Assembly: GCF_000014445.1 (NCBI RefSeq)
Contig: NC_008531.1
Coordinates: forward strand, 1,738,501-1,802,500
Length of the DNA stretch: 64,000 bases
Direction: 5' to 3'
From: Leuconostoc mesenteroides subsp. mesenteroides ATCC 8293
Lineage (GTDB): Bacteria > Bacillota > Bacilli > Lactobacillales > Lactobacillaceae
In this document: positions 36,878 through 45,299 of the stretch, piece by piece
Layout: the number at the start of each line of letters is the position of its first letter
How positions within the stretch are numbered: position 1 is the stretch's first letter
The notes under the pieces: generated by a model
Database searches by the model: none
Seen by the model: only the letters and a program-made list of their open reading frames with translations
What the model was told of the DNA's origin: nothing
Made by a program: the position numbers and the translations under genes

Positions 36878-36934
36878 CTACTTCTTAGTGACATGCTGTT
36901 GGAACGTTTTTGCGCGGTACAACGTTGCCAACAT
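36878..36934 (-). CDS. Met-island small ORF C (18 aa or remnant), before luxS
   Basis: Short ORF from ATG 36934 to TAG, 18 codons (MLATLYRAKTFQQHVTKK). The open frame continues upstream without a start codon through KTDK, so KTDKMLATLY lines up with HTDKMTTAVY of ORF B, but the GSG part is missing. There is no clear ribosome site. It lies 56 bases before luxS. It may be a decayed member of the small-ORF family or a chance match; weakest of the four. Confidence 0.3.
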   Translation of the reverse strand: MLATLYRAKTFQQHVTKK

Positions 36935-37022
36935 TTTATCTGTCTTATGATCTTTATTGTTAGCCGCGGTTACTATTATATTAACATTTTACAGGTGTGA
37001 TTGTTAACACATGTGTTCATTC

Positions 37023-38150
37023 TCAAGCAAGTTGCTCATCAGCAATATGTTTGATCAACGCTAATTTTTTCCATTGATCAGGAATCGTTAAGATATTTCC
37101 CTCTTCCGTTGAAGAAAATCCACATTGTGTTGATAGAGCCAAGTTAGACTTAGGCACATAGTTTGCTGCCTCGTCAATTCTGGCAACGACTTCATCAACA
37201 TCTTCCAAATCTGCTGACTTAGAAGTTAACAATCCTAATACAATTTCAACATTTTGACGATTATTGTATATTTCTTTCAAAGGCTCAAATCCACCCGAAC
37301 GATCATTATCATATTCTAAGAAAAAGGCATCGTAGTTTAGTTGACCTAGATACTTTGCAATTGGCTCATAACCGCCTTCAAACAAATAAGTCGACTTAAA
37401 GTTACCACGACAAATGTGTGTTGCTAATTTCAAGTCCTCTGGTAAGCCAGCCAATGCCTTATTAATTACATAAACATCATCGGCTGCTGTTTTTTCAAAC
37501 TTTGCACGCTCCTCGGGATTGTCAGCATGACCGTTCAACTGCGCTATCAAGTATGCCCAAGTTGTATCATCAATTTGTACATAACGCGCGCCTAGATCAT
37601 AGAACTTCTGCAGTGTATCATGATAAGCTTGAGCTAAATCGTCTAAAAAGTCTGACCATGAATCATAATATTTTGACCATAAATCAGAACGGTGATCGCG
37701 ATTAATAATCAAACTTGGTGATGGAATTGTTTGTTTTGGCTCCACCCCTTCAGGCGTCACTGACTTCAAATATTCAAAATCCTTAAAGAATGGGTGGTCT
37801 AAATTAGCATGAATTTTCCCATTTAAACGAACATTAGTTGATCGCGTTTTTTGACCGTGAAATTTGTACGAGTCATTTTGATCATAAAATTCAAATCCAC
37901 CTAGTTGACCTAAAAAGTCTAAATGCCACCATGAACGATTGAATTCCCCATCAGTGACAGCTGATAGACCAACCTTGACTTGTTCATCAACTAGATTTTT
38001 AATTTCATCATGTTGAACTTTTAGTAAATCATCGTGCGAAATTTCGCCTTGTGCGTATTGCTCACGCGCTTTTTTCAGGTTTTCTGGACGTAAGTAAGAT
38101 CCCACTTGATCAAAATGATAATTTAATTTTTTTGTTTCTGTAGTTGTCAT
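37023..38150 (-). CDS. core MetE-type methionine synthase (YxjG/YxjH-like), copy 2
   Basis: 375-residue paralogue of the core MetE at 34.8 kb, with FDQVGSYLRPENLKKAREQYA, VGLSAVTDGEFNRSWWHLDF, LATHICRGNFKS, FLEYDNDRSGGFEPLKEI and LSTQCGFSSTEEGNIL, so the zinc and homocysteine ligands are kept. A GTG six codons upstream spans the ribosome site AAGGAG, so ATG 38150 is the start. It is the last gene of the metA-metI-metC operon. Confidence 0.9.
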   Translation of the reverse strand: MTTTETKKLNYHFDQVGSYLRPENLKKAREQYAQGEISHDDLLKVQHDEIKNLVDEQVKVGLSAVTDGEFNRSWWHLDFLGQLGGFEFYDQNDSYKFHGQKTRSTNVRLNGKIHANLDHPFFKDFEYLKSVTPEGVEPKQTIPSPSLIINRDHRSDLWSKYYDSWSDFLDDLAQAYHDTLQKFYDLGARYVQIDDTTWAYLIAQLNGHADNPEERAKFEKTAADDVYVINKALAGLPEDLKLATHICRGNFKSTYLFEGGYEPIAKYLGQLNYDAFFLEYDNDRSGGFEPLKEIYNNRQNVEIVLGLLTSKSADLEDVDEVVARIDEAANYVPKSNLALSTQCGFSSTEEGNILTIPDQWKKLALIKHIADEQLA

Positions 38151-38201
38151 GTTTTTCTCCTTAAACACCGGTATTTTAATACCTACACGTAATCTATCAA
38201 G

Positions 38202-39341
38202 CTAAATTAAGGCTAATGCACTATCCAAATCTGCAATCAAATCATCTGCATCCTCTAATCCAACCGAGAAGCGTAGCAAACCAGGTGTAATACCGCATTT
38301 GGCCAACTCATCCACGTTTAACTCTGCGTGGCTCATTTTTGGCGGGTAACTAATAATTGTTTCCACTGCTCCTAAACTAACCGAAAATACTGGGATATGT
38401 AAGGACTCCACTACTTTCTTAGCATTTTCTTGACTGCCTACATCAAAGCTCAACACCGCCCCACCATTTTTAGCTTGTGAAGCATGAATTTCATAGCCTT
38501 TATGTGTTTTTAACCCTGGGTATAAGACATTTGATACTTTTTCATGAGCCTCTAAATGCTCAGCTATTTTATGCGCTGATTCACTTGAATGCGTCATACG
38601 AACACCTAGTGTCTTTATGCCACGCAACAACAGCCACGTATCAAAAACGCTAAGCGTTGCCCCGACCGCATTTTGAATAAAATAAACTTGGTCTGCTAAT
38701 TTTTTATCATTAACTACGACAGCACCAGCAAGAATATCAGAATGTCCTGCCAAAAACTTTGTTGCCGAATGAACCACAATGTCAACACCTAGATCCAAAG
38801 GCTTCTGCAAGAATGGTGATAAAAATGTGTTATCAGCAATTGTAAACAACTGATGTTTCTTTGCGATACCAACTACCGCTCGAATATCAGTAATGTTCAA
38901 AACTGGGTTTGAGGGTGTTTCAATATACAATGCTTTGGTCTCTGGTTTGATAGCCTGCTCGATTGCTGCCAAATCGCTAAAGTCAACAAAGTCGTGTGTG
39001 ATACCCCATCGTGGCAAAACATCTTCTAAAACTCGAAATGTGCCGCCATAAACATGTTTACTAACAACAATATGATCCCCAGCTGATAAGGTAAACAGCA
39101 CACTACTAATTGCTGCCATTCCAGTACTAAAAAGGTACCCGTACTTTCCATGTTCAAGCTGCGCTAATGCTTTTTCACCCGCGTCACGAGTGGGATTTCC
39201 AGAGCGAGCGTAGTCATATTCTCCAAATTCATCAAAAGATTTTTGACTAAAGGTTGAACTTAGTTGAATCGGTGTATTAATTGCACCTGACAGTGGATCA
39301 TTTGTTGTTGCTGCATCAATAATATTTGTCCAATCACTCAT
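38202..39341 (-). CDS. metC: cystathionine beta-lyase (MetC)
   Basis: PLP enzyme that cleaves cystathionine to homocysteine. 379 residues; closely follows Bacillus subtilis MetC through PIQLSSTFSQKSFDEFGEYDYARSGNPTR, LFSTGMAAIS, HVYGGTFR, ETPSNPVLNITDI and the PLP lysine 195 in [17 protein letters not shown] overlaps the metI end by 4 bases. Distinguishing beta-lyase from gamma-lyase activity by sequence alone is uncertain. Confidence 0.88.
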   Translation of the reverse strand: MSDWTNIIDAATTNDPLSGAINTPIQLSSTFSQKSFDEFGEYDYARSGNPTRDAGEKALAQLEHGKYGYLFSTGMAAISSVLFTLSAGDHIVVSKHVYGGTFRVLEDVLPRWGITHDFVDFSDLAAIEQAIKPETKALYIETPSNPVLNITDIRAVVGIAKKHQLFTIADNTFLSPFLQKPLDLGVDIVVHSATKFLAGHSDILAGAVVVNDKKLADQVYFIQNAVGATLSVFDTWLLLRGIKTLGVRMTHSSESAHKIAEHLEAHEKVSNVLYPGLKTHKGYEIHASQAKNGGAVLSFDVGSQENAKKVVESLHIPVFSVSLGAVETIISYPPKMSHAELNVDELAKCGITPGLLRFSVGLEDADDLIADLDSALALI

Positions 39342-40447
39342 CGCTTTGCTCCTTCAACTGCTTGCCTTAAATCTGCCAATAGGTCCTCTTTATCTTCTAA
39401 TCCGGCACTCACACGCACCAATTGATTGGTAATACCCAAGTGATCACGCTGCTCTTGACTCATATCGTGATGTGTTTGCACCGCAGGAATCGTAATTAGC
39501 GTTTCTGGACCACCCAAGCTTTCCGCAAAAGACCCGATTTGTAATCCTTTCAAAAAAGCATCTACATCATAATCGTTTGACAAATAAAAACTCAACATTC
39601 CACCAACACCAGCATATAAGACTTTATCTATACCGGGAATACACGGTAATTTTTTGGCTAAATATTGACCATTTTCATTGTGGCGTTGCATCCGAAGATG
39701 CAACGTTTTCAAGCTACGTAACAATAACCAAGAGCTAAACGAATCTAAAACCTGTCCGCGTGTCGTCAGTGATATTTCTAATTTTTCAGCTAAATCATCA
39801 CTATTAACAATTACTGCTCCAGCCAAAATATCATTATGTCCACCAAGATACTTTGTGGCGGAATGAACGACAATATCCGCGCCAAGTGTCAATGGCTGTT
39901 GAAAAATAGGTGTTAAGAAAGTGTTATCAACAGCAATTAAAATATCAGGATTGATGCCTTTTACTTTTGCACTTAACTTCTGAATATCGATTACTTTCAT
40001 CGTTGGATTAGATGGTGTTTCCAACCAAACAAGTCGCGTGGTTTCGTTAATTAAGGTCGAAATGTCATCCACCCCATTCCAAACATCATAGCTCACGCCA
40101 CTCTGTTCAACAATGGCATCGAAATAGCGATATGTGCCGCCATATAGATCATCCGAGGTAACAAAATGGTCACCATTTTTAATCAATGACGCAAACAAAA
40201 GATCAATCGCTGCCATACCAGAGCTGGTAGCAAATGCCTGCACGCCCTGTTCCAAATCCGCTAACTGCTCTTCCAATATTTGACGTGTGGGTGTTTGTAA
40301 ACGTGCATAGTCAAAGCCAGATGATTCACCCAAATTGGGATGTCGATAGGCCGTTGAAAAATATAATGGACTAACTACTGCCCCTGTTTTAATGTCATCA
40401 CTGCCGTTACCGCCCTGTGCTAATAATGTATCAATTTTAATGCTCAT
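39338..40447 (-). CDS. metI: cystathionine gamma-synthase / O-acetylhomoserine thiolyase (MetI)
   Basis: PLP enzyme that condenses an activated homoserine with cysteine, and in Bacillus MetI also with sulfide. 369 residues, close to B. subtilis MetI: YFSTAYRHPNLGESSGFDYARLQTPTRQ, SDDLYGGTYRYF, ETPSNPTMKVIDI, PLP lysine 199 in VVHSATKYLGGHND, LYAGVGGMLSFYL, SFAESLGGPETLITIPA. It overlaps the metA stop (ATGA) and is read with metA. Confidence 0.91.
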   Translation of the reverse strand: MSIKIDTLLAQGGNGSDDIKTGAVVSPLYFSTAYRHPNLGESSGFDYARLQTPTRQILEEQLADLEQGVQAFATSSGMAAIDLLFASLIKNGDHFVTSDDLYGGTYRYFDAIVEQSGVSYDVWNGVDDISTLINETTRLVWLETPSNPTMKVIDIQKLSAKVKGINPDILIAVDNTFLTPIFQQPLTLGADIVVHSATKYLGGHNDILAGAVIVNSDDLAEKLEISLTTRGQVLDSFSSWLLLRSLKTLHLRMQRHNENGQYLAKKLPCIPGIDKVLYAGVGGMLSFYLSNDYDVDAFLKGLQIGSFAESLGGPETLITIPAVQTHHDMSQEQRDHLGITNQLVRVSAGLEDKEDLLADLRQAVEGAKR

Positions 40448-41361
40448 AAGTATTTACATTGCGAGGTCCCTAGACCCAGCTTGTTCCTCTCTTGATTTAA
40501 TGTTGGTATTGTTGATCTTGATGAAGTCATCTTTTCCATCAACAGTTCCCCCCAATTTACAAAAAATTTTTCAGCATAAGTCTGCCATGTATTGGTTGGT
40601 TTATTATTATAAAAATAGTTCTTAGGCTTAATTGTGTTTGGGTCAATTGCTATATCACGAAGATATTCGTTCTCTAAAGTCTCAGTGTCGTATTCGAAAT
40701 GTCCAGTAATGTAGGTTGAGTTTACATGTTCATCCCTCAAAATAAATGCGCCCAAAATATCGTCACCAGCAACTTTCAAGCGTCTAGCCACACCAAAATT
40801 TGGTACCGTAAAGTAACGAGATTGTGGCATACTAATGTTTTCCAAATCTTTTAATAATGAATGACGTTTAAAAATTTGGCTAGCTTGAAAGACGCCCGAA
40901 ATTTTTTCTGACAAGGCTTTAACAGGAAAGTTTCTCTCTGCATAGCCAGCGCCATACGCTGCCCAACATGCAAATAGACTTTCAGTTACATGTGTTTTTC
41001 GCCATTCTAGTAAATGACGAAATTCATCCCAATAGTCGATTTGTTCAAATTTCATGCGATCCACTGGCGCACCTGTAACAATCATGCCATCGAATTTTTT
41101 GTGCCAAATATCGTTGAGTGTGACATAGTTAGTCATAATTGCATCCGTGTCGTGGCGAATTTTATGCTCACTTGGTACTGCAAATGTTACTCGCACATTG
41201 ATAGGTAAATGACTCAACAATCTTGTGAACTGCTTTTCAGTCTGTAATCGATTGGGCATTAAGTTGACCAAGAGTATATTGATAGTCGGTTCTAATACTT
41301 CAAAACGACCGATTACAAAGCTTTCACGCTTCAACAAACCGTTATTTAATATAACACTCAT
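40444..41361 (-). CDS. metA: homoserine O-acyltransferase (MetA family)
   Basis: Activates homoserine, the first step of Met synthesis. 305 residues, normal length; acyl-enzyme Cys132 in SLFACWAAYGAGY, catalytic His221 and Glu223 in YITGHFEYD, also LLVNLMPNRLQTEKQFTRLL, GAPVDRMKFEQIDYWDE and SGVF. The usual ICWGAQAGLY is changed to ACWAAYGAGY. Firmicutes MetA mostly uses acetyl-CoA, which matches metY and metI, but this is inference. First gene of the third T-box unit; ATG follows TTGGAGGGAACGT. Confidence 0.92.
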   Translation of the reverse strand: MSVILNNGLLKRESFVIGRFEVLEPTINILLVNLMPNRLQTEKQFTRLLSHLPINVRVTFAVPSEHKIRHDTDAIMTNYVTLNDIWHKKFDGMIVTGAPVDRMKFEQIDYWDEFRHLLEWRKTHVTESLFACWAAYGAGYAERNFPVKALSEKISGVFQASQIFKRHSLLKDLENISMPQSRYFTVPNFGVARRLKVAGDDILGAFILRDEHVNSTYITGHFEYDTETLENEYLRDIAIDPNTIKPKNYFYNNKPTNTWQTYAEKFFVNWGELLMEKMTSSRSTIPTLNQERNKLGLGTSQCKYL

Positions 41362-41384
41362 ACGTTCCCTCCAAATTCTTAAAA

Positions 41385-41706
41385 AATAAAAAACGTCCCG
41401 TAGTATCTAAAGATACTACGGGACGTTAATTGACGTGTTACCACCCGGTATTTATGTAAACATTGCAAGTTTACACCTCCAAACGTACGCCAAAAAATTT
41501 CGTCGAGAACATCTGTGAAAGCTTTGGTTTATACGTTGTCCAGTAACGGGGACGCCCGATTTCAACTTACCGCGTAACACATATGAGTGTTCGCTTGCTC
41601 GTATCCGTAAAAAACTCCAAGACCATTTTCCAACTAATTATCTTACCCGCTTTCACCAAACACGAGCTCTCTAACTAAGATTCAAAGATGTACTTATCTT
41701 TTCAAC
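41385..41706 (-). promoter_or_regulatory. T-box riboswitch (Met specifier) upstream of metA
   Basis: Minus-strand leader with GAAAAGATAAGTAC at the start, AGAGAGCTCGTGTTTGGTGA, specifier ATG (complement of 41624-41626) directly before GTCTTGGAG, and T-box core CCGGGTGGTAACACG around 41434-41448. The terminator ACGTCCCGTAGTATCT/AGATACTACGGGACGT (41394-41426) ends in T6. It occupies most of the 508-base gap between metA and the thioredoxin-like gene. Confidence 0.93.
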
Positions 41707-41722
41707 GTTTATATTGATTATT

Positions 41723-41751
41723 ACTATAACTTTTAATTTGATATATGTCAA
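41723..41751 (-). promoter_or_regulatory. promoter of the metA T-box
   Basis: Minus-strand TTGACA (41746-41751) and TATAGT (41723-41728) with a 17-base spacer, just before the T-box. Confidence 0.87.
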
Positions 41752-41830
41752 TAGTTTTTAATATTTCTCATGGTATTTTTTTATATCTTCTTTCATCTCG
41801 GTTTTATATTCAGCATTAGAAACTACTTTA

Positions 41831-41839
41831 TGGTACAAT
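41831..41839 (+). promoter_or_regulatory. extended -10 of the thioredoxin-like gene
   Basis: ATGGTACAAT contains TG-N-TACAAT, 31 bases before the ATG. The -35 is unclear. Confidence 0.4.
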
Positions 41840-41869
41840 TCTACTAGAATTTAGTGAGGTAAATAAATT

Positions 41870-42196
41870 ATGTACGAACCAACACATAACTCAAATGAAG
41901 CTGTTGAGGAACATATAAACAAGCCCGGTCGTCATGTCATGTTTCTTTCTGCAGATTGGTGTGGTGATTGTAAAGCCATAAAGCCTTTTATTCAAACTAT
42001 CAAAGATGAAGTTACACAAACTGCTGAATGGTTTGATGCTGATAGAGACGAAAATATCGATGTCGCAACAAAACATAACATGCGTGGTATTCCATCTTTT
42101 GTTTTGTTTGAAAATGGACAAGAAATTTCACGCATCGGACACGGCGAACGCCTAACACCAAAAGAAATCGTAGATTGGTATCATTCAACACTTTAG
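41870..42196 (+). CDS. thioredoxin-like protein
   Basis: 108-residue thioredoxin-fold reductase with active site WCGDC (Cys31, Cys34) and the cis-Pro loop MRGIPSFVLFENGQE. The WCGDC motif, rather than WCGPC, places it with the thioredoxin-like YtpP type of Firmicutes and not with the main TrxA. It probably acts on cytoplasmic disulfides. It is a single plus-strand gene between the metA T-box and the convergent htrA. Confidence 0.87.
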   Translation: MYEPTHNSNEAVEEHINKPGRHVMFLSADWCGDCKAIKPFIQTIKDEVTQTAEWFDADRDENIDVATKHNMRGIPSFVLFENGQEISRIGHGERLTPKEIVDWYHSTL

Positions 42197-42206
42197 TTTT
42201 AATGCC

Positions 42207-42264
42207 AAAAATAGCCCATAAATATCGCAAGAAATTACTAAACTTGTGATATTATGGGCTATTT
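42207..42264. terminator. shared terminator between thioredoxin-like gene and htrA
   Basis: AAATAGCCCATAAATATCGC and its near-perfect complement form a stem of about 21 bp, with a T-run on the minus side (TATTTTTGG) and TTTCTAT on the plus side. Confidence 0.7.
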
Positions 42265-42289
42265 CTATATTGCGTTAATATGTTAGTTA

Positions 42290-43147
42290 CTACTTTTCAG
42301 TATTCTTAATAAATGTCTGAACAATATCTGCTGGAATAGCAAATCCCATGCCTTCAACACTCGTACCGTCCGTAGAAGAAGCTATTTTAGACGAGTTAAT
42401 ACCAACTACTTGACCTTTTAGGTTAATCAATGGTCCACCAGAATTACCAGGATTGATAGCGGCATCTGTCTGAATAGCAGTAGTTGCTGAAGAACCCGTT
42501 TCTTCAGCAGAAAGTGTGCGGCGTGGGGCTGAAACAATACCACTAGTCAAAGAAGTAGCATAATCAGAACCCAAAGGAGAGCCGATTGCTAAGACCTGTT
42601 GACCAGACTGCAGTTTTTTGGCATTACCAAAGGATGCTGATGTTTTGATATCTGTGGTTTTTGCCTTTAACAGAGCCAAATCTTTGCTTGAATCTGTGCC
42701 AACGATAGTTGCTTGGATTTTTTTACCGCTAGCGGTAATTAATTGTAATTCATCAGAATCAGCTACCACGTGATTATTGGTAATAATATACGCATAGCCA
42801 CCAGAAATTTTATAAACAACACCTGAACCCTCTGATGCTGTTTCCAATTCAGAACTACTATCTTGCTGATTTTGCTGGAAATATGATGACCAACTACTGC
42901 TTGACGATGTTTTCTGTAAATTCTGAACGGTAACCACAGCGTTTTTCACTTTGTTATAAGCCGTTGTTGCCGTATCACTACTTGTGTAAGCTGTTTTGGC
43001 AATAGTTGTTGTACCAGCTGAGTTGCTTGTTTTTGTTGTATTTGTACGTTGCTGGAACCAAGAATCTGGTTGCAATCCAGAATAGACAACAAAACTTGCT
43101 ACCAATGCCGAAACTATAGCAACGATAATTAAAGAATGCTTTTTCAT
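42290..43147 (-). CDS. htrA: HtrA/DegP-type serine protease lacking the PDZ domain
   Basis: 285-residue surface protease for misfolded exported proteins. One N-terminal transmembrane anchor (5-24), a Ser/Thr/Gln-rich linker (about 34-105), then a trypsin-like domain with His126 (TNNHVVAD), Asp156 (SSKDLALL) and Ser236 (NPGNSGGPL). The protein stops at IPADIVQTFIKNTEK, where other HtrA proteins continue into a PDZ domain of about 100 residues; no PDZ is coded downstream. An ATG at 43162 lies before the ribosome site AAAGGG, so ATG 43147 is used. It lies next to a two-component system, as in the CiaRH-HtrA pairing. Confidence 0.9.
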   Translation of the reverse strand: MKKHSLIIVAIVSALVASFVVYSGLQPDSWFQQRTNTTKTSNSAGTTTIAKTAYTSSDTATTAYNKVKNAVVTVQNLQKTSSSSSWSSYFQQNQQDSSSELETASEGSGVVYKISGGYAYIITNNHVVADSDELQLITASGKKIQATIVGTDSSKDLALLKAKTTDIKTSASFGNAKKLQSGQQVLAIGSPLGSDYATSLTSGIVSAPRRTLSAEETGSSATTAIQTDAAINPGNSGGPLINLKGQVVGINSSKIASSTDGTSVEGMGFAIPADIVQTFIKNTEK

Positions 43148-43238
43148 AACTCGCCCTTTCATATGTGTACATTATTGCTTTTCTGACAAAATCCACACCC
43201 TATTATATCCATAATAATGACATAAAGTAAATTAAACA

Positions 43239-44537
43239 TTAAAGGGGTAAAATGACTTTAAAAACAGTACCTTGCGGCTGATTATCTGCTACTGTTATTT
43301 TACCACCGTGAGCATGAACTACCCATTCAGCAATCGATAATCCAAGTCCGGTACCACCAGTTTGACGATTACCAGTTTTGTCTTCACGATAGAAACGATC
43401 GAAGACATGTTTTTTAGCCTCATCACTAATTCCTCGACCGCTATCAGCAATGGTGAGGACAAACTTTTTCTTTTCAATACCTGCTTTCACAGCAATTGTC
43501 GCACCAGCATCTGAGTACTTCAATGCGTTATCAAGTAACAAAACTAGTAACTGATGAATTCGTTTCTGATCTATAAAGATCGCTTGATTTACATCAACCT
43601 CAAGTGTCACAGCTTTCTCTTCAAACTCTGCCATTTCTTGATATGGTGTAATAATGTTTTCTAAGAATTGCTTGACATCCGTTGATTCTTTTTCAATGGT
43701 GGTCATATTAGACCCTGTTTTTGCTAACGTTAACATATTATTTGTTAAAGAATTTAACCGTCGCACTTCAGAAAGCGATAAAATAATAGCATTTGACTGA
43801 TCACGAACCGTTGATTCCGGTTTTGTCAGCATTGTCTCTAGCTTACCTTGAATAACGGCCATAGGTGTCCGTAATTCATGAGCCGCATTATTAACGAAGT
43901 CTTGTTGTTGTTGCCAGGATTTTAATATTGGTTTCATATTTCGCCGAGCAATTAAATATGATACTATCACTAACAAAATACCAAAAAGACCAAAGGACCA
44001 GAACAATACTTTCTTAAAATTATTCAAGTTATCCATGGTGTCTGTAACATTAACCGTTACCATACCATGGACTGCAATTTGATTATAGCCCTTAGCAGCA
44101 TTTTTCTTGAACTGAAAACCAATGATTCGGTAATAATTACCATAAAATTTATAGGTATTGGGTTTAACCGTCATTGTTGCTTTATCAAATTTGATAGCTT
44201 GTTGTAGCGCTTTTTGCAAAGCTGCTTGACGTGTATCCTCCGTATTGCTATCAATTATCAACTTACCATTTTTGTCAAATAACCATGTTTCTGTTCGCGT
44301 GCTGGTATTATTATACAAAGGTTGTGGCTTCTTGACATCCTTGTCAGAAGTTGAAAGTAAACCATTACTATCATACATCGAAAGCGTCTGATTGATTGCA
44401 GAATCCGCACTGTTAAAGACCGTTCGAGTGTATGATACGAAAATGACACTAGCTAAAATTGAAAATATAACAAAAAAGCTGGCGAGTAACCAGATAAATC
44501 CACGTACTTGCTGCTTTTTATTGATTGCGTTCGGCAT
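43239..44537 (-). CDS. sensor histidine kinase (CiaH-like)
   Basis: 432-residue membrane sensor kinase. Two transmembrane segments (about 15-37 and 177-197) enclose an extracellular sensing region of about 140 residues. H box with phosphorylated His220 in FVNNAAHELRTPMAV, then the ATP-binding domain with LLVLLLDNALKYS (N box), IADSGRGI, DRFYREDKTGNRQTGGTGLGLSI. It overlaps the response regulator by 20 bases. Position next to htrA and general architecture recall CiaRH of streptococci; the signal is unknown. Confidence 0.9.
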   Translation of the reverse strand: MPNAINKKQQVRGFIWLLASFFVIFSILASVIFVSYTRTVFNSADSAINQTLSMYDSNGLLSTSDKDVKKPQPLYNNTSTRTETWLFDKNGKLIIDSNTEDTRQAALQKALQQAIKFDKATMTVKPNTYKFYGNYYRIIGFQFKKNAAKGYNQIAVHGMVTVNVTDTMDNLNNFKKVLFWSFGLFGILLVIVSYLIARRNMKPILKSWQQQQDFVNNAAHELRTPMAVIQGKLETMLTKPESTVRDQSNAIILSLSEVRRLNSLTNNMLTLAKTGSNMTTIEKESTDVKQFLENIITPYQEMAEFEEKAVTLEVDVNQAIFIDQKRIHQLLVLLLDNALKYSDAGATIAVKAGIEKKKFVLTIADSGRGISDEAKKHVFDRFYREDKTGNRQTGGTGLGLSIAEWVVHAHGGKITVADNQPQGTVFKVILPL

Positions 44538-45219
44538 CCTCTACCTCTAGAATAAACCCTATATTACGTAGGGTCTTAATTAAATTATTTTGTCCAACGG
44601 CTTCTAATTTTCGACGTAAGTTATTCAAATAAATATTAACAACGTTGATTGTCGTATCTGAATCAATACCCCATACGCGATCAAAAATTTGATCACGAGT
44701 GACAATAATATTTTTGTTTTGTGCAAGATAAGTTAAGATATCAAATTCTTTACCGACTAATTTAACCGGTTGACCATGCACTTGCACACCGCGATTTTCT
44801 AGGTTAATCATCACATCCCCAACCGCTAGCGTATTATCCTCAGAATAGACCCCTGAACGGCGCAAAAGTGCCTTTACACGAACAAGTAATTCCTCTCGAT
44901 GAAAGGGCTTCGTTAAATAATCATCAGCACCAACATTGAAACCTTCTATTTTATCATCCAGTGAAGTTTTTGCTGTTAAAATCAAAACTGGCGTTTCAAC
45001 ATCATTTGCGCGCAAATTTTTGATCAACTCTAAGCCAGTTTCGCCAGGTAGCATGAGGTCAGAAATAATCAGGTCATACGGTGCTTCTTGCGCCTCAAAT
45101 TCACCATCAAGTCCATCTGTAACAGCATTGATATCTGCAAAGTCCTGCAAAAAACCAACAACATTATCTGCTAGATTGACATCGTCTTCGATTAATAGTA
45201 TTTTAATTGCTTTTGACAT
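44518..45219 (-). CDS. OmpR/PhoB-family response regulator (CiaR-like)
   Basis: 233-residue regulator: receiver domain with ILLIEDDVNLAD, phosphorylated Asp54 in DLIISDLMLP and conserved Thr and Lys (ILTAKTS, DDYLTKPFHREELL), then a winged-helix C-terminal domain ending with TTINVVNIYLNNLRRKLE, NLIKTLRNIGFILE. ATG 45219 has the better distance from AGGAAT than the ATG two codons upstream. It is co-transcribed with the kinase and may control htrA. Confidence 0.92.
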   Translation of the reverse strand: MSKAIKILLIEDDVNLADNVVGFLQDFADINAVTDGLDGEFEAQEAPYDLIISDLMLPGETGLELIKNLRANDVETPVLILTAKTSLDDKIEGFNVGADDYLTKPFHREELLVRVKALLRRSGVYSEDNTLAVGDVMINLENRGVQVHGQPVKLVGKEFDILTYLAQNKNIIVTRDQIFDRVWGIDSDTTINVVNIYLNNLRRKLEAVGQNNLIKTLRNIGFILEVEDAERNQ

Positions 45220-45299
45220 TTTCATATTCCTGTTTACCTGTTTTATTACATTTATTATACAAATCGTAGGTTAAAAATAAGTTAAATATAGTGACAACT

